64,000 nucleotides of DNA, taken from positions 124,001-188,000 of the forward strand of contig JAEPMI010000012.1 in NCBI GenBank assembly GCA_017644045.1. The letters run 5' to 3'. Below are positions 50,877-59,546 of the stretch, piece by piece (the stretch's first letter is position 1; every line of letters begins with the position of its first letter). The notes below the pieces were generated by a model. The model saw only the letters and a list, made by a program, of their open reading frames with translations, did not search any database and was not told where the DNA came from. Source of the stretch: Deltaproteobacteria bacterium. Lineage in GTDB: Bacteria > Myxococcota_A > Polyangia > Polyangiales > Houyiibacteriaceae. The translations under genes and the position numbers were made by a program.

Positions 50877-50912
50877 CGGCGTCGATCTCTACCACGGGGA
50901 GCCGGCGAAGGA

Positions 50913-51998
50913 TCAGATGCGCTCGATCACCCAGACGATCGCCAACGCCCCGATAGCGGCGGAGAGCACCCGCACCACGAGCGGGTAGCGCTCGAAGCGC
51001 GCGGCCCACGCGATGGGCCCGAGGACCACGGCGACGAACGCGAGCTGCGCGACCTCGATGCCCACGTTGAAGGCCACCAGCGCCAGCACGCGATGTCCTG
51101 CCGGCAGTCCCACCTCGGCCAGCACCGCCGAGAACCCGAAGCCGTGCACCAGCCCGAAGGCGAACGCCACCCACGGCATCGGCGCGCGCATCTCCGGTTT
51201 GGCGATGTTCCAACCGGCGACCGCGACGATGCTCGCGGCGATGATCACCTCGACCGGTCGGATGGGCAGCACCACCACCTCGAGCGCCGCGGAGACCAGC
51301 GTGATGCTGTGGCCGATCGTGAACGCCGTCACGAGCCAGGCCACGTGCTTCAGGGCCTCCCGGGTCGACTTCCGGCGGCTCACGAAGCCAGCCGCCAGCA
51401 CCAACGAGAGCAAGAAGAGCACGTGGTCGTAGCCCGTCGCGAAGTGCAGCACGCCCTCCCAGAGGAAGACCCCGAAGAGGCTGGCCGAGCTCTGCGGATC
51501 CCCGAGCTCGAGCTCCTGGCGCCCCTTGCGGAGGATCCTCGCCTCCTGTCCGTAGCCGGTCAGCACCACCGACTCGTGTCGGCGATCCGCCTCGAAGACC
51601 GTCTCGTCTCGGAAGACCAGGTCGTCCGTGCCCTCGCAGCGGTACTGGATGTGCACGCGCAGGTAGCGCATGTCTTCGCGCTCGAAGGGCTCGGGCGCGC
51701 CGACGTCCGGGGTGCAGGGCTGACCACCCGCCGTGACCGTGAGCCCGGCCTCGAGCCACAGCCGGACCTGCGGCGAGCGCGCCTCCAGGGCGTCGTCCTC
51801 GAAGTCCTCGCCGAGACCGAGCTCCATGGCCGCGTCGACCGCCTCGATCTCCACGTTCAGCTCCGGCCCCGCCTCGCGGTGGGTGACCCGAACGACTTTC
51901 TTGCTGCCCAGATGGGCGAGCGCCGGCGACGCCGCGAGAGCGACCAGCCCGAGCGCGAGCGCCAGCTGCCCGACTCGCAACGCTCGCGTCAGAAGCAC
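50913..51998 (-). CDS. HupE/UreJ-family membrane protein
   Basis: A 361-residue exported membrane protein. A signal peptide (VGQLALALGLVALAASPALA, cleavage near 28) leads to a soluble domain (about 30-175; KVVRVTHREAGPELNVEIEAVDAAMELG). Then about six helices form the HupE/UreJ module: HFATGYDHVLFLLSLVL, ALKHVAWLVTAFTIGHSITL, IAASIVAVAGW, VHGFGFSAVLAEVGL and IEVAQLAFVAVVLG. HupE/UreJ proteins move nickel or cobalt in hydrogenase and urease loci, but this soluble-domain variant is common in genomes lacking both, so the substrate is open. The GTG at 51998 fits the signal; its start overlaps the upstream lipoprotein gene by 10 bases. Confidence 0.85.
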   Translation of the reverse strand: MLLTRALRVGQLALALGLVALAASPALAHLGSKKVVRVTHREAGPELNVEIEAVDAAMELGLGEDFEDDALEARSPQVRLWLEAGLTVTAGGQPCTPDVGAPEPFEREDMRYLRVHIQYRCEGTDDLVFRDETVFEADRRHESVVLTGYGQEARILRKGRQELELGDPQSSASLFGVFLWEGVLHFATGYDHVLFLLSLVLAAGFVSRRKSTREALKHVAWLVTAFTIGHSITLVSAALEVVVLPIRPVEVIIAASIVAVAGWNIAKPEMRAPMPWVAFAFGLVHGFGFSAVLAEVGLPAGHRVLALVAFNVGIEVAQLAFVAVVLGPIAWAARFERYPLVVRVLSAAIGALAIVWVIERI

Positions 51999-53107
51999 GC
52001 GCCGTATTCGACCGAGTTGAAGACCAGCGCCGGATCGAAGCCGATGCACGTCTGGCCGGGCGCGCACTCGCCGCCGGCGGGGCTCCGGCGACACCAACGC
52101 ATGCACTGGTTGCCGGTGCCGGGGTTCGCGCAGGTGAAGCCCTTCTGACAGTTCTCCGTGCCCACGCACGACGCGCCCTGACCGCCCGTGCCCACCGGAC
52201 CCGAGCAGTCGGTCAGCCGGCGCCCGGTGGCGGTCTCCGTGAAAAGGCCGCAGAAGCTGTTCGCGGGGCAGCCGAGCTGAGATGCCGGATCACAGTTCGA
52301 GCTGCAGACGTTCTGACCGGTGGTGCCGAGCTCCGCGATGCAGACGGACCCCGGTCCGCCCGTGCAGTCGGCGTCCGAGTCGCAGTAGCGCTTGCACACC
52401 GGGACGTTGGTCGCGGTGAGGCTCACGTTCACGCAAGCGGTGCCCGCGACACAGCCGCCGGTGTCGCAGCGCGCGCTCTCGGCGTTGGTTCCGTCGGCGA
52501 CGCAGGCCCGCGACGCGTCGCCGGCGATCTGACAGGCCTGCCCGGTCGGACAGCCGCACTGCGGAGCGACCAGGCGGCACGGCGACTCCGCGCACGAGGT
52601 GTCGACGCAGCCCAGCCCGGGGTCACAGGTCAGGCTGCCCGCACAGAGGGTGTCGTCCGGCGTGTGCGTGCAGGTACCGCTCGCACAGCCGTCGACGGTG
52701 CAGGGCACGCCATCGCCGCAGAGCATCGGCGTCCCGGCGAAGCAGGTCCCCTCGCTGCAGGTCTCGAATCCGTTGCAGCTCTCTCCATCGTCGCAGTCGG
52801 AGTCGATCGTGCACTCCACCGTGCCCATGTCGACGCGGAACCCATCGGGCGATCCGCCGTCCATCGGCGACGCCATGTCCGGCTCGTCCACGAACGCGTC
52901 GTCGGAGACGGCGCCGTCCTCGGTCGCCACGAACGCGTCTTCCATGGGCACGTGGGAATCCACGTCCGCCACCCGAGCGTCCACTCCTCCACCACCCAGG
53001 TCCGCGACGCCGAAATCCCGCCGGCCCTCGTCGCCGCCCGAACCTGCGGCACAGCCGACGGAGACCCCCATGATCCAGATGGCGCTGAAGCGCAGTGATG
53101 AGCGCAT
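51989..53107 (-). CDS. large Cys-rich lipoprotein
   Basis: The 372-residue product has a lipoprotein signal (WIMGVSVGC, Cys19) and an Asp/Gly/Val-rich spacer, then about 38 Cys in repeats such as DSDCDDGESCNGFETC, CGDGVPCTVDGC, CDPGLGCVD, CGCPTGQAC and CDSDADCTGG. Such arrays fold as chains of small disulfide-bonded modules and are typical of myxobacterial surface proteins. No catalytic motif seen. The gene starts 92 bases from the divergent phosphotransferase gene and overlaps the HupE gene start by 10 bases. Confidence 0.85.
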   Translation of the reverse strand: MRSSLRFSAIWIMGVSVGCAAGSGGDEGRRDFGVADLGGGGVDARVADVDSHVPMEDAFVATEDGAVSDDAFVDEPDMASPMDGGSPDGFRVDMGTVECTIDSDCDDGESCNGFETCSEGTCFAGTPMLCGDGVPCTVDGCASGTCTHTPDDTLCAGSLTCDPGLGCVDTSCAESPCRLVAPQCGCPTGQACQIAGDASRACVADGTNAESARCDTGGCVAGTACVNVSLTATNVPVCKRYCDSDADCTGGPGSVCIAELGTTGQNVCSSNCDPASQLGCPANSFCGLFTETATGRRLTDCSGPVGTGGQGASCVGTENCQKGFTCANPGTGNQCMRWCRRSPAGGECAPGQTCIGFDPALVFNSVEYGACF

Positions 53108-53199
53108 GACTCGACTCCCGTTCCCCCGAAAAGCGATACCTCACCTTAGTCGGCCGCTGGATCCGGGCAACGCGGCAACATTCCGTTGGCTTTCCGCAC

Positions 53200-55896
53200 G
53201 TGGCCGACCACACTAGCCAACCCGTGGCCCGCTTGCTCAAACGCGTCGATTCGCTGGTCCCGCGTCGAGCGGCCGCCTACGGCGGAAAGGCCAAGGGTCT
53301 CGCGGCCCTGGCGCGCGGTGGCTTCCCGGTCCCGCGGGCCTACGCGCTGCCTGTCGACGCCTTCGAACGACACTGCGCCGCGCACCTCCCGGCCGACGCC
53401 TTACCCGACCGTCTCCTTCGGCAACCGCAGCCCTCGAACGAGCGACTCGACGAGTACGCGAAGGCCGTACGTGAGGCGCCGGTGGCACCGGAGCTCGCCG
53501 ACGAGCTCCGGGAGACCTTCCGCTACCTCATCCGCGATGGCGCTCGATCGGTGGCCGTGCGCTCTTCCTCGAGCAGCGAAGACGGGAGCGATCAATCGGC
53601 GGCCGGCATGCACGCGACCCTGCTCCATGTCGGTGACGAGGCGGGCGTGCTCGACGCGGTCCGCGAATGCTGGGCCAGCTTCTTCTCTCCGGGCGTCCAG
53701 TCCTACCTCCGCAAGGTGGGGATCGAGCACGCGGCGGTCGGCGTGGTGATCCAGGCGATGGTGCCCGCCGAGGTCGCTGGCGTTCTCTTCACGGTGAACC
53801 CGCTCACGGGTGACGCGGGCGAGGTGGTCATCGACGCCGCCTACGGACTCGGGAGCGTGGTGGTCGACGGCGCGGTCTCGCCGGACACCATCCGCATGGA
53901 CAAGGCGGCGGGCCTGCCTCGCGATCAGATCATCGGCGGCAAGGCACGCCGCCGCGTGGTCGGCGAAGGCGCGGTCCTCGAGGAGGACGTGCCGGTCGCC
54001 GAGCGCGAGGTGCTCGCCCTCGACGAGACGCGGCTCGGCGCCTTGCTCCAGCTCGCGCTCCGCATCGAGAAGACCTTCGGCGAAGCGCGGGACGTCGAGT
54101 GGGCCTTCGTCGGCGATCAGCTCTTCGTGCTGCAGTCGCGACCCGTCACGGCGACCCTGCAGCCGAGCACCAAGCGCTGGCAGAAGAAGCGCGACGTCGA
54201 TCGCGCGAGCCTGGTCTGGTCCAACGTCAACGTCGGCGAGGCCTTGCCGGGCGTCGCGACGCCGCTGACCTGGTCGATCCTCAGCCGCTTCAGCGAGCTC
54301 GGCTTCCGGCGCGCGTTCGGCTCGCTCGGATGCACCGTGCCGAAGGACGCCGAGCTCGTCGGTAACTTCCGCGGACGCATCTACCTCAACATGACGGAGT
54401 TCATGAGCATCCTGACGCAGGTGCCCGGGCTGCGTCCCAAGATGCTCCTCGCGCTCGGTGGTGGCGGCGAAGGCGATCGCCTCGAGCAGGACGTCGAGCG
54501 GCGGAGCTCGCTCGGGTTCCTTCGACGGCTACCGCTCACCGCGACCCGCTTCGCACGCGAGAACCTCGCGATGAACGAGCGGCTCGAGGAGTTCGAGCAG
54601 CTCTTCGATCTGGAGCGCGCCCGGCTCGGCCAGGTGGACCCACGCATCCTCCCCGCGCCCGCCCTCGCCAAGATGCTGGAGGACGTCGAGCGCATGCTCG
54701 ACCAGAGCGGCGCCATCATGCTGACGGTCTACGGCAACCTCCTCGCGAGCGCCGTGCTGCTGACCACCGGGCTCCGACTCGTCGCCCGCGATCGCGCCGA
54801 AGCGCTCCAGCGGGATCTGCTCACGGGCATCGCCGATCTGGACAGCGCCGCGCCGGGCATCGCGCTCTGGCACATCGCCGAGGCCGCCCGCGAAGAACCG
54901 GAAGCCCGCAGCGCGCTGCTCGAAGGCGACGCCAGCCTGCTCCGCCTCCGAGACTTGCCGGAAGGTCGTACGCGCCGGTCGCTCGCCCGCTTCCTCAAGG
55001 CCTACGGTCACCGCGGCACTCGTGAGGCCGAGATCATGGCGCCGCGTTGGCGGGAAGATCCGACGCTGCTCTTCGCGACGCTGCAGGCGCACCTCCGGCG
55101 AGAAGGCGGACCACGGCCCATCGACCTCGAGCGCACGCAGCGCGCGGCACGAGACCGCGCCGACGCCGAGCTCGACAAGCGCGTGCCCGGCCCGTTCCGC
55201 CCCGCGTTCCGGCACCTGCTCACGCAGGTGCAGCGCTTCATGCGCCTCCGAGAACGGCTCCGCGGAACGGTCACCGAGGTGCTCGGCTTCTACCGGATCG
55301 TCGCCCTCGATGCCTCGAGGCGCATCGCGCTCCGCGAGCCGGAGGCCGGTGAGGACGCGGCCTTCTACCTCACCGAGACGGAGCTGCATCGGGCACTCCG
55401 TGCCGACCTCTCCGTCGCGACGCGTGTCCGTCAGCGGCGCCGCCAGCACGAGCGCGATCTCTCGCTGCCCGATCCGCCCGACTCCTTCGTCGGCTATCCG
55501 CCGCCCGTGCCGGAGCCGGTCGCCACCACCGGCGCCATGCAGGGGCTGGCAGCCAGCTCGGGGCGCGCCGTCGGGCGCGCGCGGCTCCTCGAGACCCCCG
55601 CCGACGCCGCTCACTTCGAGGCCGGGGAGATCCTGGTCTGCGGCTCGGCCGATGTCGGCTGGGCGCCGCTCTTCCTGGTCGCAGGCGGCGTGGTCACCGA
55701 CCTGGGTGGGCCGCTCTCGCACGCGTCGATCGTGCTCCGTGAGTACGGCGTCCCGGCTGTCGTGAACGTGAAGGTCGGCACACGACGGATCCAGACCGGC
55801 GACCGCATCCTCGTCGACGCCGACCGAGGCGAGGTGCGCATTCTGGAGCGCGCCGAAGCCTCGACGGCCGCGAGCGAACGCGCGGAAACCCGGTGA
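53200..55896 (+). CDS. PEP-synthase-like dikinase without the pyruvate domain
   Basis: The 898-residue protein has an N-terminal ATP-grasp-like PPDK_N domain (GGKAKGLAALARGGFPVP, VAVRSSSSSEDGSDQSAAGMHATLLHV, WAFVGDQLFVLQSRPV to about residue 320), a long helical middle (about 330-760) and a C-terminal swivelling domain with the phosphohistidine motif GGPLSHASIVLREYGVPAVVNV (His841). The C-terminal PEP/pyruvate TIM barrel of PpsA or PPDK is absent. This domain order (ATP-grasp, middle, His domain) matches rifampin phosphotransferase and related dikinases. It could phosphorylate a small molecule, an antibiotic or a carboxylate; the middle domain gives no clear clue. GTG start. The pseudouridine synthase gene overlaps by 4 bases. 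Confidence 0.85.
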   Translation: MADHTSQPVARLLKRVDSLVPRRAAAYGGKAKGLAALARGGFPVPRAYALPVDAFERHCAAHLPADALPDRLLRQPQPSNERLDEYAKAVREAPVAPELADELRETFRYLIRDGARSVAVRSSSSSEDGSDQSAAGMHATLLHVGDEAGVLDAVRECWASFFSPGVQSYLRKVGIEHAAVGVVIQAMVPAEVAGVLFTVNPLTGDAGEVVIDAAYGLGSVVVDGAVSPDTIRMDKAAGLPRDQIIGGKARRRVVGEGAVLEEDVPVAEREVLALDETRLGALLQLALRIEKTFGEARDVEWAFVGDQLFVLQSRPVTATLQPSTKRWQKKRDVDRASLVWSNVNVGEALPGVATPLTWSILSRFSELGFRRAFGSLGCTVPKDAELVGNFRGRIYLNMTEFMSILTQVPGLRPKMLLALGGGGEGDRLEQDVERRSSLGFLRRLPLTATRFARENLAMNERLEEFEQLFDLERARLGQVDPRILPAPALAKMLEDVERMLDQSGAIMLTVYGNLLASAVLLTTGLRLVARDRAEALQRDLLTGIADLDSAAPGIALWHIAEAAREEPEARSALLEGDASLLRLRDLPEGRTRRSLARFLKAYGHRGTREAEIMAPRWREDPTLLFATLQAHLRREGGPRPIDLERTQRAARDRADAELDKRVPGPFRPAFRHLLTQVQRFMRLRERLRGTVTEVLGFYRIVALDASRRIALREPEAGEDAAFYLTETELHRALRADLSVATRVRQRRRQHERDLSLPDPPDSFVGYPPPVPEPVATTGAMQGLAASSGRAVGRARLLETPADAAHFEAGEILVCGSADVGWAPLFLVAGGVVTDLGGPLSHASIVLREYGVPAVVNVKVGTRRIQTGDRILVDADRGEVRILERAEASTAASERAETR

Positions 55897-56621
55897 GCGC
55901 GGGCGACGTCCGCGTCGTGCATCGCGACGCGCACCTGCTCGTGCTCTTCAAGCCGTCGCGTCTGCCCACGACCCACCCGACCGGCGGCGATTGCCTCGTC
56001 GCCCGCGCCGCCGTCATCGACCCCGACGCCCCGCACCTCCACGCGACCTCACGCCTCGACGCGGAGGTCACGGGGATGGTCACCTTCGCGCGGACCAAGC
56101 ACGCGAACGATGTCCTCCGAGCCGCTCGAAGGGAACACCGTTACCACCGGCTCTACCTCGCGCTCACCGCTCACGGAGGTCTCGACGAGCCAGCGGTCTG
56201 GGACGACGCCATCGGCATCGACCCGAACGATCCGCGACGGCGAGTCATCTCCACGTCGCCGAGCGCGAAGGGCGCGCGCACCCGAGCTGTGGGCCGTGCG
56301 AGCGCGGGCCCGCTGAGTCTGCTCGAGCTCCGTCCCGAGACCGGCCGCACCCACCAGCTCCGAGTGCACGCCGCCCAGCACGGGCTCGCCCTCTTCGGCG
56401 ACGTCCACTACGGCGGGGAGAAGCGCGCCGTGCTCGCGAACGGGCGGGTGCTGACGGCCCGCCGCACCATGCTCCACTGTGCTGCCCTCGAGCTGCCGGA
56501 CATCGCCGGGGACGGCCGCCTCGATCTCCGTTGCGAGCCCCCACGGGACTTCGCCCGCTCGTGGAGCGGCGCGGGCGGAGCGCCCGAAGCCCTCGAGCCG
56601 GGGCCTGCTCAGCCGAAGTAG
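55893..56621 (+). CDS. RluA-family RNA pseudouridine synthase
   Basis: The 242-residue enzyme isomerises uridine to pseudouridine in rRNA or tRNA. The catalytic Asp56 lies in HATSRLDAEVTGMVTFAR, close to the family HRLDxxTSG motif with Glu-Val in place of the usual Thr-Ser. Later blocks (HRYHRLYLAL, LLELRPETGRTHQLRVHAAQHGLALFGDVHYGG, RTMLHCAALELP) are typical. The S4 RNA-binding domain is absent, as in RluA and TruC. Target site unknown. It overlaps the dikinase gene by 4 bases and converges on the TPR gene with a 13-base overlap. Confidence 0.92.
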   Translation: MSAGDVRVVHRDAHLLVLFKPSRLPTTHPTGGDCLVARAAVIDPDAPHLHATSRLDAEVTGMVTFARTKHANDVLRAARREHRYHRLYLALTAHGGLDEPAVWDDAIGIDPNDPRRRVISTSPSAKGARTRAVGRASAGPLSLLELRPETGRTHQLRVHAAQHGLALFGDVHYGGEKRAVLANGRVLTARRTMLHCAALELPDIAGDGRLDLRCEPPRDFARSWSGAGGAPEALEPGPAQPK

Positions 56622-57583
56622 TGGTCGAGCTCTTCGGCGAGCATCGCCCGAAGGAGTGGGTCGGTCGCCGCGAGCGACACGAGGCCGTGCTCGACGTTGC
56701 GCTGGTAGACCATGACCCGGACGAGGGTCTCGCCCTTCCCGAGGTCGATGCGGTCGACGAGCACGGGCGCGTAGGGATCGAACCCTTCGCTCACGATCTC
56801 GATGCCAGGGAGCTCCTCCACGAGGACGAGCGCCCCTTCGACGTGCTCCATCAAGCCGTCGGGGAGACTCTCGAGCGCCTCGTAGACCCGCGCCGTGAAG
56901 CGCTCTTTCGGTTCGGCCCACGACGGACGGGGCGCCTTGTCCATGAGCTGCCGGGCGGTGAGGTAGGCCGCGGTCGATCCCTTGCGGTCACCGTCGGCCT
57001 CCAAGAGGCGCCCGAGCAGGTACTGGGCCTCCGGGTCGCCGACCAGGGCGGCGGCCGCCGGCACGATGTGCTCCCGCGCCTCCTCGCGGTCGCCATGGTC
57101 GAGCTTCATCGCGCCGACCTCGAGGGCCAGGGCGGGCGACTCGAAGGGCCCCTCCGGCAGCTCCGCCACCAGCGCGCGCACCTCGTCGTCCCGACCGACG
57201 GAGTCGTTCGCGTCGACCAACGCGAGCAGCGCGCACGCGACTTCGTCGGCCCCCTCGGCGATGTCGAGCGCGTGGCTCGCGTCGTGGACCGCGCCGTGGA
57301 CGTCACCGAGCTGGAGCCGGAGGTTCGCCGCGTTGAGCAACGCCTCGAAGAACTCCTCGTCCGCCGCGATCGCCTCGTCGTAGTGGACCAAGGCTTCATC
57401 GAGCTCGCCCTCGAGCGAGAGCACGTAGGCGAGCGCGTGGTGGGCCTCCGGGGAGTCGTCGGCGGCGATCGCCGCGTCCGCGGCCGCGCGGGCCGCGACC
57501 AGATCCCCCTCCTCGACCAAGTCCCACACGCGGGTGAGCTCGGTGGGTTCCTCGTCACCAATCTTGGATCGCTCGTCGCTCAT
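56609..57583 (-). CDS. TPR protein with a degenerate MMP-like zincin domain
   Basis: The 324-residue protein has five or more TPR-like helical pairs (residues 15-200; AHHALAYVLSLEGELDEALVHYDEAIAAD, FFEALLNAANLRLQLGDVHGAVHDASHALD). The C-terminal 110 residues include VYEALESLPDGLMEHVEGALVLVEELPGIEIVSEGFDPYAPVLVDR and RVMVYQRNVEHG, a pattern like the metallopeptidase family formerly DUF1025. The metal motif HExxH expected at the end is missing (LLRAMLAEELDHYFG), so it is probably not a peptidase. The ATG at 57583 is chosen over 57679 because the upstream part is not TPR-like. It is convergent with the pseudouridine synthase gene. Confidence 0.8.
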   Translation of the reverse strand: MSDERSKIGDEEPTELTRVWDLVEEGDLVAARAAADAAIAADDSPEAHHALAYVLSLEGELDEALVHYDEAIAADEEFFEALLNAANLRLQLGDVHGAVHDASHALDIAEGADEVACALLALVDANDSVGRDDEVRALVAELPEGPFESPALALEVGAMKLDHGDREEAREHIVPAAAALVGDPEAQYLLGRLLEADGDRKGSTAAYLTARQLMDKAPRPSWAEPKERFTARVYEALESLPDGLMEHVEGALVLVEELPGIEIVSEGFDPYAPVLVDRIDLGKGETLVRVMVYQRNVEHGLVSLAATDPLLRAMLAEELDHYFG

Positions 57584-57681
57584 GTCGGAAGCGCTGGCGG
57601 AACCAGCGCGAAGGACCGAAACTACGACCTGTGCGAGGTGCGTCAAGCCGACCGGCTCGGACTCCGAGCCATGGGTCACGG

Positions 57682-58533
57682 ATGGCCCGAGCCCCCATCA
57701 CGACGGGACTCTTGCTGCTGGTGCTCGGCTGCGCACCGGCCGTGGCCCCCGGCACGTCGGTCTCCGTGGGCAAGTCGAACGACGGCTGGCTCCTGCGGGG
57801 TGTCCCGATGCCCGACCGGGGCATCGGCTACGTCCGTGCGCGACCGGGCGAAGAGACCCGCTACGGCATCCCGCGGCTCGTCCAGGTCATCGAGCGAGCG
57901 GCCGCCTCCGTGGACGCCGCCTTCCCCGGCACGCCGCCGCTCCGGGTCGGAGACCTCTCGTACCCTCGAGGCGGTCGGCACCCCAGGCACGGCAGCCATC
58001 GCTCGGGGCGGGACGTCGATCTCATCTACTACGCGACCACCCCCACCGGCCGGCCGGTCCAGGGGCGAGGCTGGGTCGCGTACGATCGCTTCGGGATGGG
58101 GCGCGAGCCCGACGAGCACGGGGGCGCCCACATGGCCCTCGACGTGGCCCGCAACTGGCACCTCGTGCGTACCCTGCTCGCCGACGAGGACGCCCAGGTC
58201 CAGTGGATCTTCTGCTCGGCCGGCGTGAAGGCGCGGCTTCTCGAGCACGCCATCGCCAACGAGCCCTCCCGCGCGATCGTCTTTCGGGCCGCGTGGGTGC
58301 TCCACCAGCCCCGTCGGGCCCATCCGCACGACGATCACTTCCACATCCGGATCGGGTGCGGCGCGGAGCAGCGCGCGCTCGGCTGCCAGGACCGCGGACC
58401 GATCTGGCCGTGGTGGACCGACGAAGCCATCAAGAACGAGACCAACGAAGCGCTGGACGACGCCGCGTTGGTCCACGCGCTCCTCGACCCGGTGGATCCG
58501 GCCGTGGCCTCGGCACCCGCTGGCGGTTCCTGA
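57682..58533 (+). CDS. mepA: penicillin-insensitive murein endopeptidase (MepA, peptidase M74), lipoprotein
   Basis: MepA cleaves D-alanyl-meso-diaminopimelate cross-links in peptidoglycan. The 283-residue product begins with a lipoprotein signal (ITTGLLLLVLGC, Cys17). YGIPRLVQVIERAA and the zinc motif HGSHRSGRDVDL (His106 and Asp113, spaced as His113 and Asp120 in E. coli MepA) follow, with PHDDHFHIRIGC as the C-terminal metal segment. Unlike E. coli MepA, it is lipidated and so envelope-anchored. The ATG at 57682 starts the signal; the frame opens at 57631. Confidence 0.92.
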   Translation: MARAPITTGLLLLVLGCAPAVAPGTSVSVGKSNDGWLLRGVPMPDRGIGYVRARPGEETRYGIPRLVQVIERAAASVDAAFPGTPPLRVGDLSYPRGGRHPRHGSHRSGRDVDLIYYATTPTGRPVQGRGWVAYDRFGMGREPDEHGGAHMALDVARNWHLVRTLLADEDAQVQWIFCSAGVKARLLEHAIANEPSRAIVFRAAWVLHQPRRAHPHDDHFHIRIGCGAEQRALGCQDRGPIWPWWTDEAIKNETNEALDDAALVHALLDPVDPAVASAPAGGS

Positions 58534-58572
58534 GAGCGGCGCGCCGGCCCTCCCCCTGCTACACCGCGCCGC

Positions 58573-59475
58573 ATGTGGGTGACCGGCGTCGACGAGAACG
58601 GCATGGGGCCGATGCTCGGTCCGCTCGTGGCCACGGCCGTGACGCTCGACGTGAAGCGCTACGACCGAGCTCGCCTCCGGCGTCGCGGCCTCGACCTGGG
58701 CGTGGGCGACAGCAAGCAGACCAGCGCGTTCGGCAAGATGGCCCACGCCGAGTCGCTCGCGCTGGCACTCGCCGAGCGCTTCCTGGGTCGGGCACCGACG
58801 GAGGCCGACGCCCTCCTCGAGGCGTTCTCGCTCGAAGGGCTCCTCGCGCTCCGTGGCCGCTGCCCGGACGACAGCAGCCGGGCCCAGTGCTGGAGCGAGC
58901 CGATCCCCCTACCCGCGTTCGGCGGCGATCTCTTGGAGGGCCGAGCGCTCCTGAAGCGACTCGAGGGGCGCGCGCTGAAGATCCGGCGAGTGCGGAGCGC
59001 GGTGCTGTGTGCGGGCGCGCTCAACGAAGCGGTCGACGGCGGGAGCACCAAGGTCCGTGAGGACCTCCGCCTCTTCGAGCAGCTCATCCTGGACGCCCGG
59101 GCCGCGGCGCCCGCCGACCTCGAAGCGATCTGCGGGCAGGTCTCCGGCATCCGCCGCTACCCCGAGTACTTCACGCATTTCCAGAGCACGGAAGAGCTCG
59201 AGGGCGGCGCTTACGCCATCCCCGGCGTCGGCGAGGTCCGCTTCGAGGTGAAGGCGGACGACCGACACCTGCCCGTGGGGCTCGCCTCGATGGTCGGCAA
59301 GCTCGTTCGGGAGCTGGCCATGCACCGCCTCAGCGCGTTCTACCAGCGGCACGATCCGGCGCTCGAAAAGGTCTCCGGCTACCACGACCCGCGCACCCGC
59401 CGCTTCGCGGACCAGAGCGACGCACTCCGCCGCCGCCTCGCGGTCGCCCCCGACTGCTTCCAGCGCCGCTGCTGA
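58573..59475 (+). CDS. divergent RNase HII-like protein
   Basis: The 300-residue protein opens VTGVDENGMGPMLGPLVATAV, a clear variant of the RNase HII start (GVDEAGRGPLxGPVVAAAV), giving Asp7 and Glu8. GVGDSKQTSAFGK recalls the DSKKLS segment. Near 228-250, KADDRHLPVGLASMVGKLVRELAM resembles the KGDxxxxxIAAASIxAKVxRDxxM motif, with Asp229 or Asp230 in the fourth catalytic position. At the third, RNase HII has an Asp in a VDG-like motif, whereas here VSG (190-192) suggests Asp is replaced. An insertion of about 100 residues lies between. It may be inactive or changed in substrate. No canonical RNase HII is seen in the window. Confidence 0.72.
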   Translation: MWVTGVDENGMGPMLGPLVATAVTLDVKRYDRARLRRRGLDLGVGDSKQTSAFGKMAHAESLALALAERFLGRAPTEADALLEAFSLEGLLALRGRCPDDSSRAQCWSEPIPLPAFGGDLLEGRALLKRLEGRALKIRRVRSAVLCAGALNEAVDGGSTKVREDLRLFEQLILDARAAAPADLEAICGQVSGIRRYPEYFTHFQSTEELEGGAYAIPGVGEVRFEVKADDRHLPVGLASMVGKLVRELAMHRLSAFYQRHDPALEKVSGYHDPRTRRFADQSDALRRRLAVAPDCFQRRC

Positions 59476-59546
59476 CCGGTCTCTTTGCGTGACATCCGGC
59501 AAGACGGATGTGACGTCGGGCCGAGGTGGCCCTAACCTGATCCGAC

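Noticed and set aside
49005-52148. A 1047-codon plus-strand open frame over the repeat tail and neighbouring genes.
   Set aside because: It is opposite the AI-2E and HupE genes; the repeat array keeps all frames open. No domain or codon pattern supports it.
59489-59514. Hairpin ACATCCG/CGGATGT as a terminator between the RNase HII-like and GIDE genes.
   Set aside because: The stem is only seven perfect pairs and no T-run follows, so transcription could continue; it was left out of the feature list.
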